Assembly (NCBI GenBank): GCA_030431755.1
Contig: JAUIIK010000011.1
Location: forward strand, 1-59,738
Length of the DNA: 59,738 nucleotides
Source of the DNA: Chloroflexia bacterium
GTDB taxonomy: Bacteria; Chloroflexota; Chloroflexia; Thermomicrobiales; CFX8
Direction of reading: 5' to 3'
Translations under genes and position numbers: made by a program
Notes under the pieces: model-generated
The model's database searches: none
Told to the model about the DNA's origin: nothing
What the model saw: the letters and a program-made list of their open reading frames with translations, nothing else
In this document: piece after piece, positions 28,135 to 35,815 of the stretch
How the letters are laid out: each line of letters begins with the position of its first letter
How positions within the stretch are numbered: the first letter of the stretch is position 1

Positions 28135-29842
28135 CCGCGCCGCATTCGACGCGCACGCCGCCCGCGTCCGGGCCGAGTTTGAGAGCTATACGTCCGATTC
28201 GGAGTGGACCATTTCGGTCTGCGTGAGTGAAGACTCCAAGGCCAAAGGCGTTCTCGATACGTTCGAGCACTTGCGGTTCCGGATCGAGAGTGGCGATATT
28301 GAAGCGCGCCTGCGAACGACCGGCGGCGGTGGCTGGGCCTGGGCGGACCCGTCGATTATCGTATCGGGGCCAAACCACCCAGCCGTGCTCTATGGCAACG
28401 TTGGTTCGGACGACGTGCCCGGGCTCGTCGCGGCGCTTGCAAGCGGGCATACGTACGACGCAGGTTTGATCGGGGCATTCGGCGAATCGGATACGTTGCC
28501 GGCCGTCGCCGACCATCCGTATTTCAAGCTCCAGACCCGGCTACTCACCCAGAACTGGGGCATGATCGATCCCTATTCGATTGACGATTACATTGCCAAT
28601 GACGGTTACGCTGCCTGGATCAAGGCGCTCTTCGACATGACGCCGGAAGAGGTTGTCGACGAGGTCAAAGCCTCGGGCGTGCGTGGGCGTGGCGGCGCGG
28701 GTTTTCCCGCGGGCATCAAGTGGGAGAGTGGCCGTCGAGCGCAGGCGCGTCCGAAGTTCATGGCCTGCAATTCGCACGAAGGCGAACCAAACGTCTACAA
28801 GGACCGGCGGCTGATCGAGAGCGATCCGCACCGCATCCTCGAAGGCATCATGCTCGGTTGCTACGGCGTTGGGGCTGAACGCGGCTACAACTACGTCGGC
28901 GGTGAGCACTTGCTGGCCGTTGAGCGCTTTCGTCATGCCGTAAACGAGGCCTACCGGCTCGGCTTGCTCGGCGATAACATCCTGGGCAGCGGCGTCAACT
29001 GCCACATCCGGTTACTGACGGGTGGCGGTGCCTATATCTGCGGCGAAGGTTCAGCCCTGATGTACTCCGTCATGGGTGAACGCGGCCAGCCGCGCACAAA
29101 GCCGCCCCGGAGCGTCGAGGAAGGGCTCTGGCGCAGACCGACGGTGCTGAACAACACCGAGACACTCGCGCCGGTACCGGACATCATCCGCAATGGCGGC
29201 GCCTGGTATGCGTCGCTCGGGACCGAGCGCAGCACTGGCACGAAGCTCGTCTCGATGCAGGGTCCGCTTGCGCGGCTTGGCGTCGTCGAAGTCGAGATGG
29301 GCGTCAGCCTGAAAGACATCCTCTACGAGACCTATGGCGGCATGGCCGAGGGCAAGACGCTCAAGGGCGTCCAGACAGGCGGCGTATCCGCGGGACCGCT
29401 ACTGCCTGACCAGCTCGACGTCGCAGTGGACTTCGACTCGCTACAGCAGTACGACTGCATGCTCGGGTCAGGCGGCTTCGTCGTCTTCGATGACTCGGTC
29501 GATGCTGTCGAGTTTGGCCGCTACCTGATGGACTTCAACCGCTGGGAATCATGCAGCAAGTGCACGCCGTGCCGTCTCGGGAACAAGGCGCTCGTCGAGG
29601 TCGTGGACCGCATATTGAACGGCCGCGGGCAAGAGCGGGACATGCAGCTGATCGAGTCAACGGCCAAGCATGTGATGGAACTCAGCCTGTGCGGACTGGG
29701 GCAGGTCGCGCCAGCGCCGCTGATCGGCATGATGCGCTGTTTCCCGGAGGACTTCGAGGCGCGGATTGACGCAGCGAGTGAACCCATCGAAGCTGGCGAG
29801 CAACAACGCTTCGTCATTCCACTCGCTGCTGTCGGCGCGTAG
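28121..29842 (+). CDS. nuoF: NADH-quinone oxidoreductase subunit F-like flavoprotein
   Basis: NADH-oxidising, FMN- and [4Fe-4S]-containing subunit. FMN/NADH site in RGRGGAGFPAGIKW and ACNSHEGEP; GAYICGEGSAL; SLBB region; the four cluster Cys in ESCSKCTPCR and SLCGLGQ. 573 residues is longer than E. coli NuoF because of an N-terminal domain of about 150 residues that resembles a thioredoxin-fold ferredoxin but keeps only one Cys (SVCVSED), so it probably binds no cluster. The C-terminal extra ferredoxin of HydB/HndC types is missing. Ends two bases from the convergent cyclodeaminase gene. Confidence 0.94.
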   Translation: MVLTDRAAFDAHAARVRAEFESYTSDSEWTISVCVSEDSKAKGVLDTFEHLRFRIESGDIEARLRTTGGGGWAWADPSIIVSGPNHPAVLYGNVGSDDVPGLVAALASGHTYDAGLIGAFGESDTLPAVADHPYFKLQTRLLTQNWGMIDPYSIDDYIANDGYAAWIKALFDMTPEEVVDEVKASGVRGRGGAGFPAGIKWESGRRAQARPKFMACNSHEGEPNVYKDRRLIESDPHRILEGIMLGCYGVGAERGYNYVGGEHLLAVERFRHAVNEAYRLGLLGDNILGSGVNCHIRLLTGGGAYICGEGSALMYSVMGERGQPRTKPPRSVEEGLWRRPTVLNNTETLAPVPDIIRNGGAWYASLGTERSTGTKLVSMQGPLARLGVVEVEMGVSLKDILYETYGGMAEGKTLKGVQTGGVSAGPLLPDQLDVAVDFDSLQQYDCMLGSGGFVVFDDSVDAVEFGRYLMDFNRWESCSKCTPCRLGNKALVEVVDRILNGRGQERDMQLIESTAKHVMELSLCGLGQVAPAPLIGMMRCFPEDFEARIDAASEPIEAGEQQRFVIPLAAVGA

Positions 29843-29844
29843 CG

Positions 29845-30846
29845 CTACCCGAGATCGACGACCCCGCCAACTTCTCGCTGTTCAGCTCGTTCCAGCGCGA
29901 CCGCGCCTACGATCATGTCCTGGATCGCGTTCCCTACCGACTTGAAGAAGGTGATCTCCTCGTCGGAGGTTCGCCCAGGAATGTCGCCATTCACAATCTG
30001 GCCAAGCTCGTCCCGCACGCTGTCGCGCGCGACCATGCCCGCATCGATGGGGATGATGAAGTCGCCGGCTTCGTGGAGCACCGCCTCAACCTGATCGACG
30101 ATGACACGCGCGCCGAGCAGTGTCTCGACCGGGATCTCCTGCATCTGAGGCGTGAAAGCGCCGACGGCGTTGATGTGCGTGCCGGGCCGGACGTGCTCGT
30201 GGGCGTAGACTGGCGTCGCCGACGTGGTCGCGGTGCAGATGATGTCCGTCTCCGCAAGCGCCAGCGCGACATCGTCGGCGATCAGGACGCGTGCCGCGGC
30301 GGCTTCATCCCAGGGCGCAAGGCGATCGCCGAAGCTCGAGGCAGTTGCTGCCTGGGCGTCGATCACGTAGATCTTGTCGAGCGCCCGGACGGAGGCGACG
30401 GCAGCCGCCTGGGTTACACCCTGAACGCCGGCCCCGATGACTGTTAGCACGCTGGCATCGCGGCGGGCGAGGAGGTCGGTTGCCGCCCCAGAGACCGCGC
30501 CGGTGCGCAGGGCGGTCATCGCGCCGCCTTCGATGATCCCGATCGGGACGCCGGTTGTTGGATCGAGCATGATGACGACGGCGTTGATCGTCGGCAGGTC
30601 GCGCGTGGCGTTGTCGGGATAGACCGAGACGATCTTCGCGCCGGAACCTGCTGGGAAGCCCGCGTTTGCCGGGACGAATGCCGGCATGTAGAGCGAAACA
30701 CCGGAGCCGTCCGGCATTTCGATTGGCGTCCGTAGCGGACTGATCGTCTCGCCACTGCTGGAGCTGGCGAAGACTGCTTTCATCAGCTCGACTGCATCCC
30801 GCATCGGCACGAGTTCGCGTAGCTGACTGGCGCTCAGGCTTCGCAT
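29845..30846 (-). CDS. Ornithine cyclodeaminase / mu-crystallin family protein
   Basis: 333 residues from the ATG at 30846 (AAAGG upstream); the longer frame to 30891 is not needed. The family uses NAD(P) for cyclodeamination of ornithine to proline or for imine/amino-acid reduction. Motifs: GSGAKIVSVYP with the substrate Lys, GIIEGGAMTALRTGA, Rossmann VIGAGVQGVTQA, CTATTSATPV, HINAVGAF and GNAIQDM. The precise substrate is undetermined, since alanine dehydrogenases and ketimine reductases share this pattern. Convergent with nuoF. Confidence 0.88.
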   Translation of the reverse strand: MRSLSASQLRELVPMRDAVELMKAVFASSSSGETISPLRTPIEMPDGSGVSLYMPAFVPANAGFPAGSGAKIVSVYPDNATRDLPTINAVVIMLDPTTGVPIGIIEGGAMTALRTGAVSGAATDLLARRDASVLTVIGAGVQGVTQAAAVASVRALDKIYVIDAQAATASSFGDRLAPWDEAAAARVLIADDVALALAETDIICTATTSATPVYAHEHVRPGTHINAVGAFTPQMQEIPVETLLGARVIVDQVEAVLHEAGDFIIPIDAGMVARDSVRDELGQIVNGDIPGRTSDEEITFFKSVGNAIQDMIVGAVALERAEQREVGGVVDLG

Positions 30847-30905
30847 GATGACTGCCTTTCGTAGGGCGTGGCCGCGCTTCGAGTCTAGCACCGGCAGTGT
30901 TGGCC

Positions 30906-30937
30906 AAAAGAAGAACCTCCGGACTTGCCGGAGGTTC
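30906..30937 (-). terminator. Terminator of the RRM gene
   Basis: Minus strand: a perfect 10-bp stem (30937-30928 with 30922-30913), 5-base loop, then TTCTTTT. Confidence 0.9.
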
Positions 30938-30962
30938 CCAGAGTCTTGTTCAGGCGGTCGCG

Positions 30963-31238
30963 CTAGTAGCGGCGCGGCCCGCGGTTGTCGCGCGGCTCAC
31001 GCGGACGCGCTTCATTGACATTGAGCGGGCGGCCTTCGAACTCGACGCCGTCGAGCGCTGCGATGGCAGCGCGCGCTTCATCATCGTTGGGCATCTCGAC
31101 GAAGCCGAAGCCACGCGACCGGTTAGTTTCGCGGTCGGTGATCACACGGGCGGAGGCGACATCGCCATAGGCGGCGAAGTGCTCGCGGAGTGTCGCTTCG
31201 GTCGTCCTGAAATTCAGGTTGCCGACGTAGATATTCAT
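30963..31238 (-). CDS. RRM-domain RNA-binding protein
   Basis: 91 residues: one RNA recognition motif with RNP2 (IYVGNL) at the N-terminus and RNP1 (RGFGFVEM) near residue 42, then an Arg/Pro-rich tail. Such small RRM proteins are known from cyanobacteria (Rbp) and other bacteria and often rise in the cold. GGAGGAAGG precedes the ATG. It has its own terminator and a leader of up to about 245 bases, typical of cold-responsive RNA chaperones. Confidence 0.93.
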   Translation of the reverse strand: MNIYVGNLNFRTTEATLREHFAAYGDVASARVITDRETNRSRGFGFVEMPNDDEARAAIAALDGVEFEGRPLNVNEARPREPRDNRGPRRY

Positions 31239-31484
31239 GGCCTTCCTCCAGGGGGCCTTGGCGTTGTTACCCAGGAGCGCGACCAGGGCAGCCGACCGTT
31301 GTCTCGCCGAACACCCGGTAACGACCGGGTTTACCCACTTTCGGTCTCTTCCAAGCCGGGAACTTCAAACTGGAGGAAGCGCCGATCAGGAGAGGAGTAG
31401 GAGGGGTTGGCGTGGCGATTGGCTATGGTCGCGGCGGATGTACAACCCCATCAGTCACAAATCAGGGCCACCTGGCCCTGCCGG
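31239..31484 (-). promoter_or_regulatory. Leader / spacer between tRNA-Asn and the RRM gene
   Basis: No protein gene is visible. It contains a perfect 7-bp hairpin (31313-31319 with 31324-31330, loop AACG on the plus strand) and the tRNA-Asn terminator at its far end. The pyrimidine-rich plus strand means that the minus-strand RNA is rich in GGAGG-like tracts. I could not place the promoter of the RRM gene. Confidence 0.4.
31463..31480 (-). terminator. Hairpin after tRNA-Asn
   Basis: An 18-base perfect inverted repeat (CAGGGCCA with TGGCCCTG around two bases), followed on the minus strand by ATTTGT, five bases after the tRNA 3' end. Confidence 0.6.
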
Positions 31485-31556
31485 CTCCCCGAGGAGGACT
31501 CGAACCTCCAACCTGCGGATTAACAGTCCGTCGCTCTACCATTGAGCTATCGGGGA
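31485..31556 (-). tRNA. tRNA-Asn (anticodon GTT)
   Basis: Minus-strand cloverleaf: acceptor TCCCCGA with TCGGGGA, anticodon loop CTGTTAA, T arm GGAGG-TTCGAGT-CCTCC, discriminator G. CCA is not encoded. Confidence 0.95.
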
Positions 31557-31570
31557 ATACGTTGTGGCGC

Positions 31571-31599
31571 ATTCTACCAGAGGCATTCATCGACCGCAA
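31571..31599 (-). promoter_or_regulatory. Promoter of tRNA-Asn
   Basis: Minus strand: TTGCGG (31599-31594), 17 bases, TAGAAT (31576-31571) with a TGG extension. The start would lie about 8 bases ahead of the tRNA. Confidence 0.75.
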
Positions 31600-31654
31600 A
31601 GCGCCAATGCAGCAGCCAACCTCGCGCTGCTCGCGACGTCGAATGCTATCATGA

Positions 31655-32728
31655 GTGCTGCTTGTGACACACGTTCCCGCAGGCATTTCAGCAATCTTTG
31701 AGCGCCACGTATGGTCGTGCAGCGCCTGGAAACTGGATCGTCAGATAAGCCCAACCGAGGAGCGCCGCTGCGCGCTCGGCATCGAAGTCGGCAGCCGCGG
31801 CCTGCGCACCGCATTGATCACGCGCGAGGCGCGTATCGTCGAATCTGTCCACGGCATCTCCGCGCCCCTCACGGCGCAGTCGGCGATGGACCAGCTGTTC
31901 AACCTCGTCGAGCAGCTCTTTGAGCATCCCAATGCCCGCGGCTGGACGGTCGAAGCGGCCGGCGTCGCGTTCGGTGGGCCAGTCGACGCGGGGCGTGGTG
32001 TGACGATCGATGGACTGCGTTCGTCAGGATTCGAATCCTATCCGCTGGCGGGTCTGGTGGAGGAGCGCTTCGGCATCCCGGTGGCGCTGGAGAACGATGC
32101 CCGTGCGGCAGCCTTCGGGGAATACTCATTCGGCGCAGGGCGTGGTTCGCACGGCCTGCTCTACATGCAGCTTGGCATCGGTGTCGGGGGCGGCATACTC
32201 TTTGGCGGGCGTCTGCTGCGGGGCGCGGGCATGACGGCAGGCGAATTCGGGCACATCCCGGTGACGGCGACGGGGCCGCGCTGCTCCTGTGGCAAGCCAG
32301 GCCACCTCGAAGCCTATGTCTCCGAGCTGGCGATTCTCAGTCGCGCCCAGGAAGCGCTCGATGACCTGACTACGGCAACGAGCCAGACGGACGATATGCG
32401 CATCGAAGAGGTCTTCGCACCGGACGCGCCGCCCGGTGTTGCCGCCATCGCCGAGGAAGCAACGCAAATGATCGGTATGGCGGTGGCGAGCCTGGCGACG
32501 GCCCTGAGCTGCGACACCGTCGTGCTTGGCGGCTACGCAGGGCGTATCGGTGGCGACTTCATAGGAAGCGTGCGGGCGCGCATACGCCAGTATTCACTCG
32601 AGTCGGCGGTGCGGCGGCTGATCGTCTCGCCGGCACAGCTAGGCGCAGACGCGGCGCTCCTTGGCGCGAGCGCGTTGGCATTCCACAGCCGGGCCGGCGG
32701 CGCGGAGCTTGAGCGCGTGGTGATGTAA
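31655..32728 (+). CDS. ROK-family protein (glucokinase-like)
   Basis: Sugar kinase or kinase-like protein. ROK core: LGIEVGSRGLRTALI (first phosphate loop), GVAFGGPVDAGRG, ENDARAAAFGE, GIGVGGGIL, AGEFGHIPV, and the zinc motif CSCGKPGHLE, where the usual third Cys is His. A DNA-binding N-terminus is absent. The start is uncertain: the only in-frame starts are GTG 31655 and GTG 31664, neither with a ribosome-binding site. They add about 40 residues unlike ROK proteins, and a TGCTATCAT element at 31644-31652 would start RNA at the same place. An N-terminal frameshift is possible. Confidence 0.8.
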   Translation: MLLVTHVPAGISAIFERHVWSCSAWKLDRQISPTEERRCALGIEVGSRGLRTALITREARIVESVHGISAPLTAQSAMDQLFNLVEQLFEHPNARGWTVEAAGVAFGGPVDAGRGVTIDGLRSSGFESYPLAGLVEERFGIPVALENDARAAAFGEYSFGAGRGSHGLLYMQLGIGVGGGILFGGRLLRGAGMTAGEFGHIPVTATGPRCSCGKPGHLEAYVSELAILSRAQEALDDLTTATSQTDDMRIEEVFAPDAPPGVAAIAEEATQMIGMAVASLATALSCDTVVLGGYAGRIGGDFIGSVRARIRQYSLESAVRRLIVSPAQLGADAALLGASALAFHSRAGGAELERVVM

Positions 32729-32769
32729 ACTTCCGGATTGCAGGCTGACACGAAGGGCGGCTAGAAGAG

Positions 32770-32877
32770 ATGATTCCCGAAGAGCAACGCAAGATGCTGC
32801 TGGATGTGCTTGCCGAGAGCAAGAAGCCGGTGAGCATCCGAGACCTCGTCGCCGCGCTCAAGGCGGCCAACAAGTAG
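32770..32877 (+). CDS. Possible 35-residue protein
   Basis: ATG-TAG frame preceded by AGAAGAG. The product, MIPEEQRKMLLDVLAESKKP followed by VSIRDLVAALKAANK, would be two helices with a turn, like a truncated helix-turn-helix. It has protein-like composition and no competing gene on the other strand. It lies between the ROK gene and the acidic 625-residue protein. Function unknown. Confidence 0.5.
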   Translation: MIPEEQRKMLLDVLAESKKPVSIRDLVAALKAANK

Positions 32878-32973
32878 CTTGACACACTCCACCGTCTTCA
32901 ACCGGGCTGGGACCCGTTGTGGGCGACGACGCTTTTCCACCCTGGAACAGATTGAAACGAGCGAGATCCGACG

Positions 32974-34851
32974 ATGGTGAATTCAGCGACCCAGGCGACA
33001 GGACCAACCTACGAAGGTAGCGAGGCGGAACAACAACTAGCCCAGACGCTCTTTGGGCTCTACCAGGCGCGCGGCGCGTTCTTCGCGGCGACAGCGCCGA
33101 TTATCTTGACTGTGGAGAGCCTCGTCGAGGCGCTGACGTCGATGGGCCATGACGCGTCGGCGAGCAATGTTCAGGCGGCGCTTGAGGCGAATGGGCAGAT
33201 CTTCGCCCCCGCCGACGTAGACGATGGCCCCGCCTTCGTGACAACCAAGAACGGGACACCGCCCGGCGGCGCCCACGTTGCTGAAGATGATCACGGTCTC
33301 GCTCAGCGCTTCGCGACCCCCGAACCGCCGCGCGAACGCGTTCGGCCCCGGAGCACGATCCAGGACCTGGATAGCGATATTGCGGACGAGTCGGTTGCAC
33401 CGCAACCCGAGTTCCCGCCAGACTCCTGGCAGGCGGCCGTTGCAGCCGCGCTGCGCGAGGCGGGCCAGGAGACCTCGGACGTCATCCTGCCGGTTGCCGA
33501 TGAGCCGCAGGCGGAGATATCGGAGATCCTTGCCGGCGAGCCAGAGGACGCCGGTGAGGTCGATGTTGAGCTCGTCGCTGAGCCAGAGCCGGAGGCCGTC
33601 GCGGAAGTCGTCGATGACGAAGTCGTCGCGGAGCCCGAGGTCGATGAAGAGATCGAGGACGAGGTCGTCGCCGAGGCTCCGGTTGTCGTAGCCGAGCCGG
33701 AACCGGCGGAGGAGATTGAGATCTCTGACGCGTCGGATGACGAGCTCGCGGATGCGATTGAGATCGCGTTGCGCGATGAGCCAGATGCGCTGCGCTGGGG
33801 CAACACCTGGATGCACCGCTCGAACGTCGCTGAGCTAACACAGGATGATCTGAACAAGATCCAGGAGATCCTCGGCGGCGCGAGCGAAGCGGTGTCAGAC
33901 TACGCGCTGGTGCGCGACCTCGGCACAGACGCGACGCCCGGCTCGGAGGAGTTCGAGATCGAGCGCTTCTCGCTGAACTACCGCATGTCGCTTGAGCTGA
34001 GTCTATTTGAGTTCGTTGGGACGGCGCGGCAGTCACTGTGGACAACCGCCGGTGTCCCGGCGATTGCGACCGAGAAACGCTCGAATAACGATATTGGTCA
34101 GGATTACCGCTTCTTGCTCGACTACCGCACGCCGGACGATTTGCCGGAGCCTGGTCTGGTCGAACATGTGCTGACTTTCTATGAACACCGCCTTGGTGTC
34201 CTGCCGCTGAACGCCAATTTCGCGACGATCATGCCGAAGGCCGCGTTCAACGATCAGCGCAGCACACGCTTGACGGTCGAGTCGCCGCAGACGTTCGAGA
34301 CCTTCGAGGTTGACCTGCGCTATCCGACGAGTAACCGCGGCGGGTTCATTGTCGGATTCGAGGAGTTCTTCGCCGAGAACCTGGTTCCGGGTGCGGTGAT
34401 ATCCATAGAAGCGACGCGCGATCAGGAAACCCACTTCATCATCGAGTTCTTCCAGATCTCGCGTCAGGACCGCAAGCTGCTGCAATTCAATGAACGTAGA
34501 GAAAAGTTCGTCTTCCAGGCCGCGACCTACTTCTGCGCGACCCAGGACGACATGCTGATCGACGACAATCATTTCGAGCGCCTTGCTGATGTCGAGCCGC
34601 TCGATGAAGAGGCCCGGCGCCAGGTTGACCAGGTCGTGCGCGCCACGTTCGAACGCGTTGGTATCCGTGCTGAGGATGGCGACACGGTGAGCTATCGCGC
34701 GCATATCGTCGACCTGCTCGCAGGCGCGAACATCGAGCGCCCGATATCGGAGCCCTACCTGCGCGACATCTTGCACGGCGGAGCCTACCCGGAGTTCACC
34801 GCTGACGAGAGTGAAGAGGACGTGTTCGTCTATGCGGCGCCCGCCTCCTAG
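32974..34851 (+). CDS. Large acidic protein of unknown function
   Basis: 625 residues, no known domain recognised. Three parts: an N-terminal helical domain (about 20-75, LAQTLFGLYQARGAF then SLVEALTSMGHDASASNV) that may be a helix-turn-helix-like fold; a very acidic Glu/Val/Ala-rich, probably disordered stretch (about 180-265); and a C-terminal 330-residue alpha/beta region with NYRMSLELSLFEFVG, LVEHVLTFYEHRLG and FEEFFAENLVPGAVISIE. No signal peptide or membrane helix. It overlaps the next gene, a HEAT-repeat protein, by 20 bases, so the two are coupled and may act together. Confidence 0.8.
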   Translation: MVNSATQATGPTYEGSEAEQQLAQTLFGLYQARGAFFAATAPIILTVESLVEALTSMGHDASASNVQAALEANGQIFAPADVDDGPAFVTTKNGTPPGGAHVAEDDHGLAQRFATPEPPRERVRPRSTIQDLDSDIADESVAPQPEFPPDSWQAAVAAALREAGQETSDVILPVADEPQAEISEILAGEPEDAGEVDVELVAEPEPEAVAEVVDDEVVAEPEVDEEIEDEVVAEAPVVVAEPEPAEEIEISDASDDELADAIEIALRDEPDALRWGNTWMHRSNVAELTQDDLNKIQEILGGASEAVSDYALVRDLGTDATPGSEEFEIERFSLNYRMSLELSLFEFVGTARQSLWTTAGVPAIATEKRSNNDIGQDYRFLLDYRTPDDLPEPGLVEHVLTFYEHRLGVLPLNANFATIMPKAAFNDQRSTRLTVESPQTFETFEVDLRYPTSNRGGFIVGFEEFFAENLVPGAVISIEATRDQETHFIIEFFQISRQDRKLLQFNERREKFVFQAATYFCATQDDMLIDDNHFERLADVEPLDEEARRQVDQVVRATFERVGIRAEDGDTVSYRAHIVDLLAGANIERPISEPYLRDILHGGAYPEFTADESEEDVFVYAAPAS

Positions 34852-35782
34852 AGCGGACGAAACCCGCGAGCTCGACAACACCCTCGCAACGCTTGAGCGT
34901 GACGGCGCGGCGCTCGTAACTGTCGAGCCGCTGGCAGATCTGACGCTCGTCCAGGCTCGACGGTTACGCGAACGCTGGCACGACTTGCCCGAAGCCCTGC
35001 GCATCGAGGCCGTCCATCAGATGGCGGCAAGCTCCGGCGACGACGTGCGCTTGAACTTTGAACGCGCCCTCCTCGTTGCGTTGCGAGACTCGCATGAGGA
35101 TGCGCGTCGCGCTGCGATCGAAGCGCTGTGGGAGTCGGAATCGACAACCTATCTGCGAGATCTCCTCGACCTTTTTGAGATAGAAGACGATGCCGGTGTG
35201 CGCGTACGCATCGCCGAGTCATTGGGCCGATTCGCCGGACTCGCCATCGCCGACGCAGTCGACAGCGAGCTCAGCGACGAACTCGAACGAGCGCTCATTG
35301 CGACCGCGCTTGATGATGCGCATGAGGCCGTGCGCCTCGCGGCGCTCGCGGCGGCGGCATACTACCGTCCAATCGAGCTCGAACCAGCGATTGCGGCTGC
35401 GTATGACGAGGGCCACGATGACGCGCGCGAGACGGCGATCATTGCGATGGGCCGGTTCGGCGGAAACCGCTGGGCTGCGCGGGTTACCGACGCGCTGCTC
35501 GTCGGGGACAATGATCTCCGCGTCCAGGCCGCCCGTGCCGCGCCGTACGTCGAGGATCGTCGTATCGTCCACTACCTCTACGAGGCTGCCGAGGACGATG
35601 ACCACGACGAAACACAGCTCGCCGCGATCTGGGCGCTCGGCGAGATCGGCGGCCCGAATGTCCAGTCGTTCCTCGAAGCGCTCCGTGACACGACCGATGG
35701 CGCGGTCAACGAGGCCGCCGAGGCAGCCCTGGAGAACGCCGCGCTGTTGGAGGGTCTCGTTGACGCTGCGCCCGTGCACTAG
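34832..35782 (+). CDS. HEAT-repeat protein
   Basis: 316 residues built mostly of HEAT-like alpha-solenoid repeats: RLNFERALLVALRDSHEDARRAAIEALWE (in parts), VRVRIAESLGRFAG, EAVRLAALAAAAY, ARETAIIAMGRFGGNRWAA, DETQLAAIWALGEIGG and AVNEAAEAALENA. Such scaffolds bind proteins. ATG 34832 lies inside the end of the upstream gene; an in-frame GTG at 34811 is an alternative start. The tandem Ala/Glu repeats match EZ_HEAT/PBS-lyase-type repeats by eye. Confidence 0.82.
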   Translation: MRRPPPRADETRELDNTLATLERDGAALVTVEPLADLTLVQARRLRERWHDLPEALRIEAVHQMAASSGDDVRLNFERALLVALRDSHEDARRAAIEALWESESTTYLRDLLDLFEIEDDAGVRVRIAESLGRFAGLAIADAVDSELSDELERALIATALDDAHEAVRLAALAAAAYYRPIELEPAIAAAYDEGHDDARETAIIAMGRFGGNRWAARVTDALLVGDNDLRVQAARAAPYVEDRRIVHYLYEAAEDDDHDETQLAAIWALGEIGGPNVQSFLEALRDTTDGAVNEAAEAALENAALLEGLVDAAPVH

Positions 35783-35815
35783 AGCGCTGAAACGCTCGTC
35801 CTACGCGTCGCAGCT

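Noticed and set aside
31239-31484. Possible riboswitch or small RNA in the spacer
   Set aside because: Only a 7-bp hairpin is visible; no known riboswitch consensus recognised.
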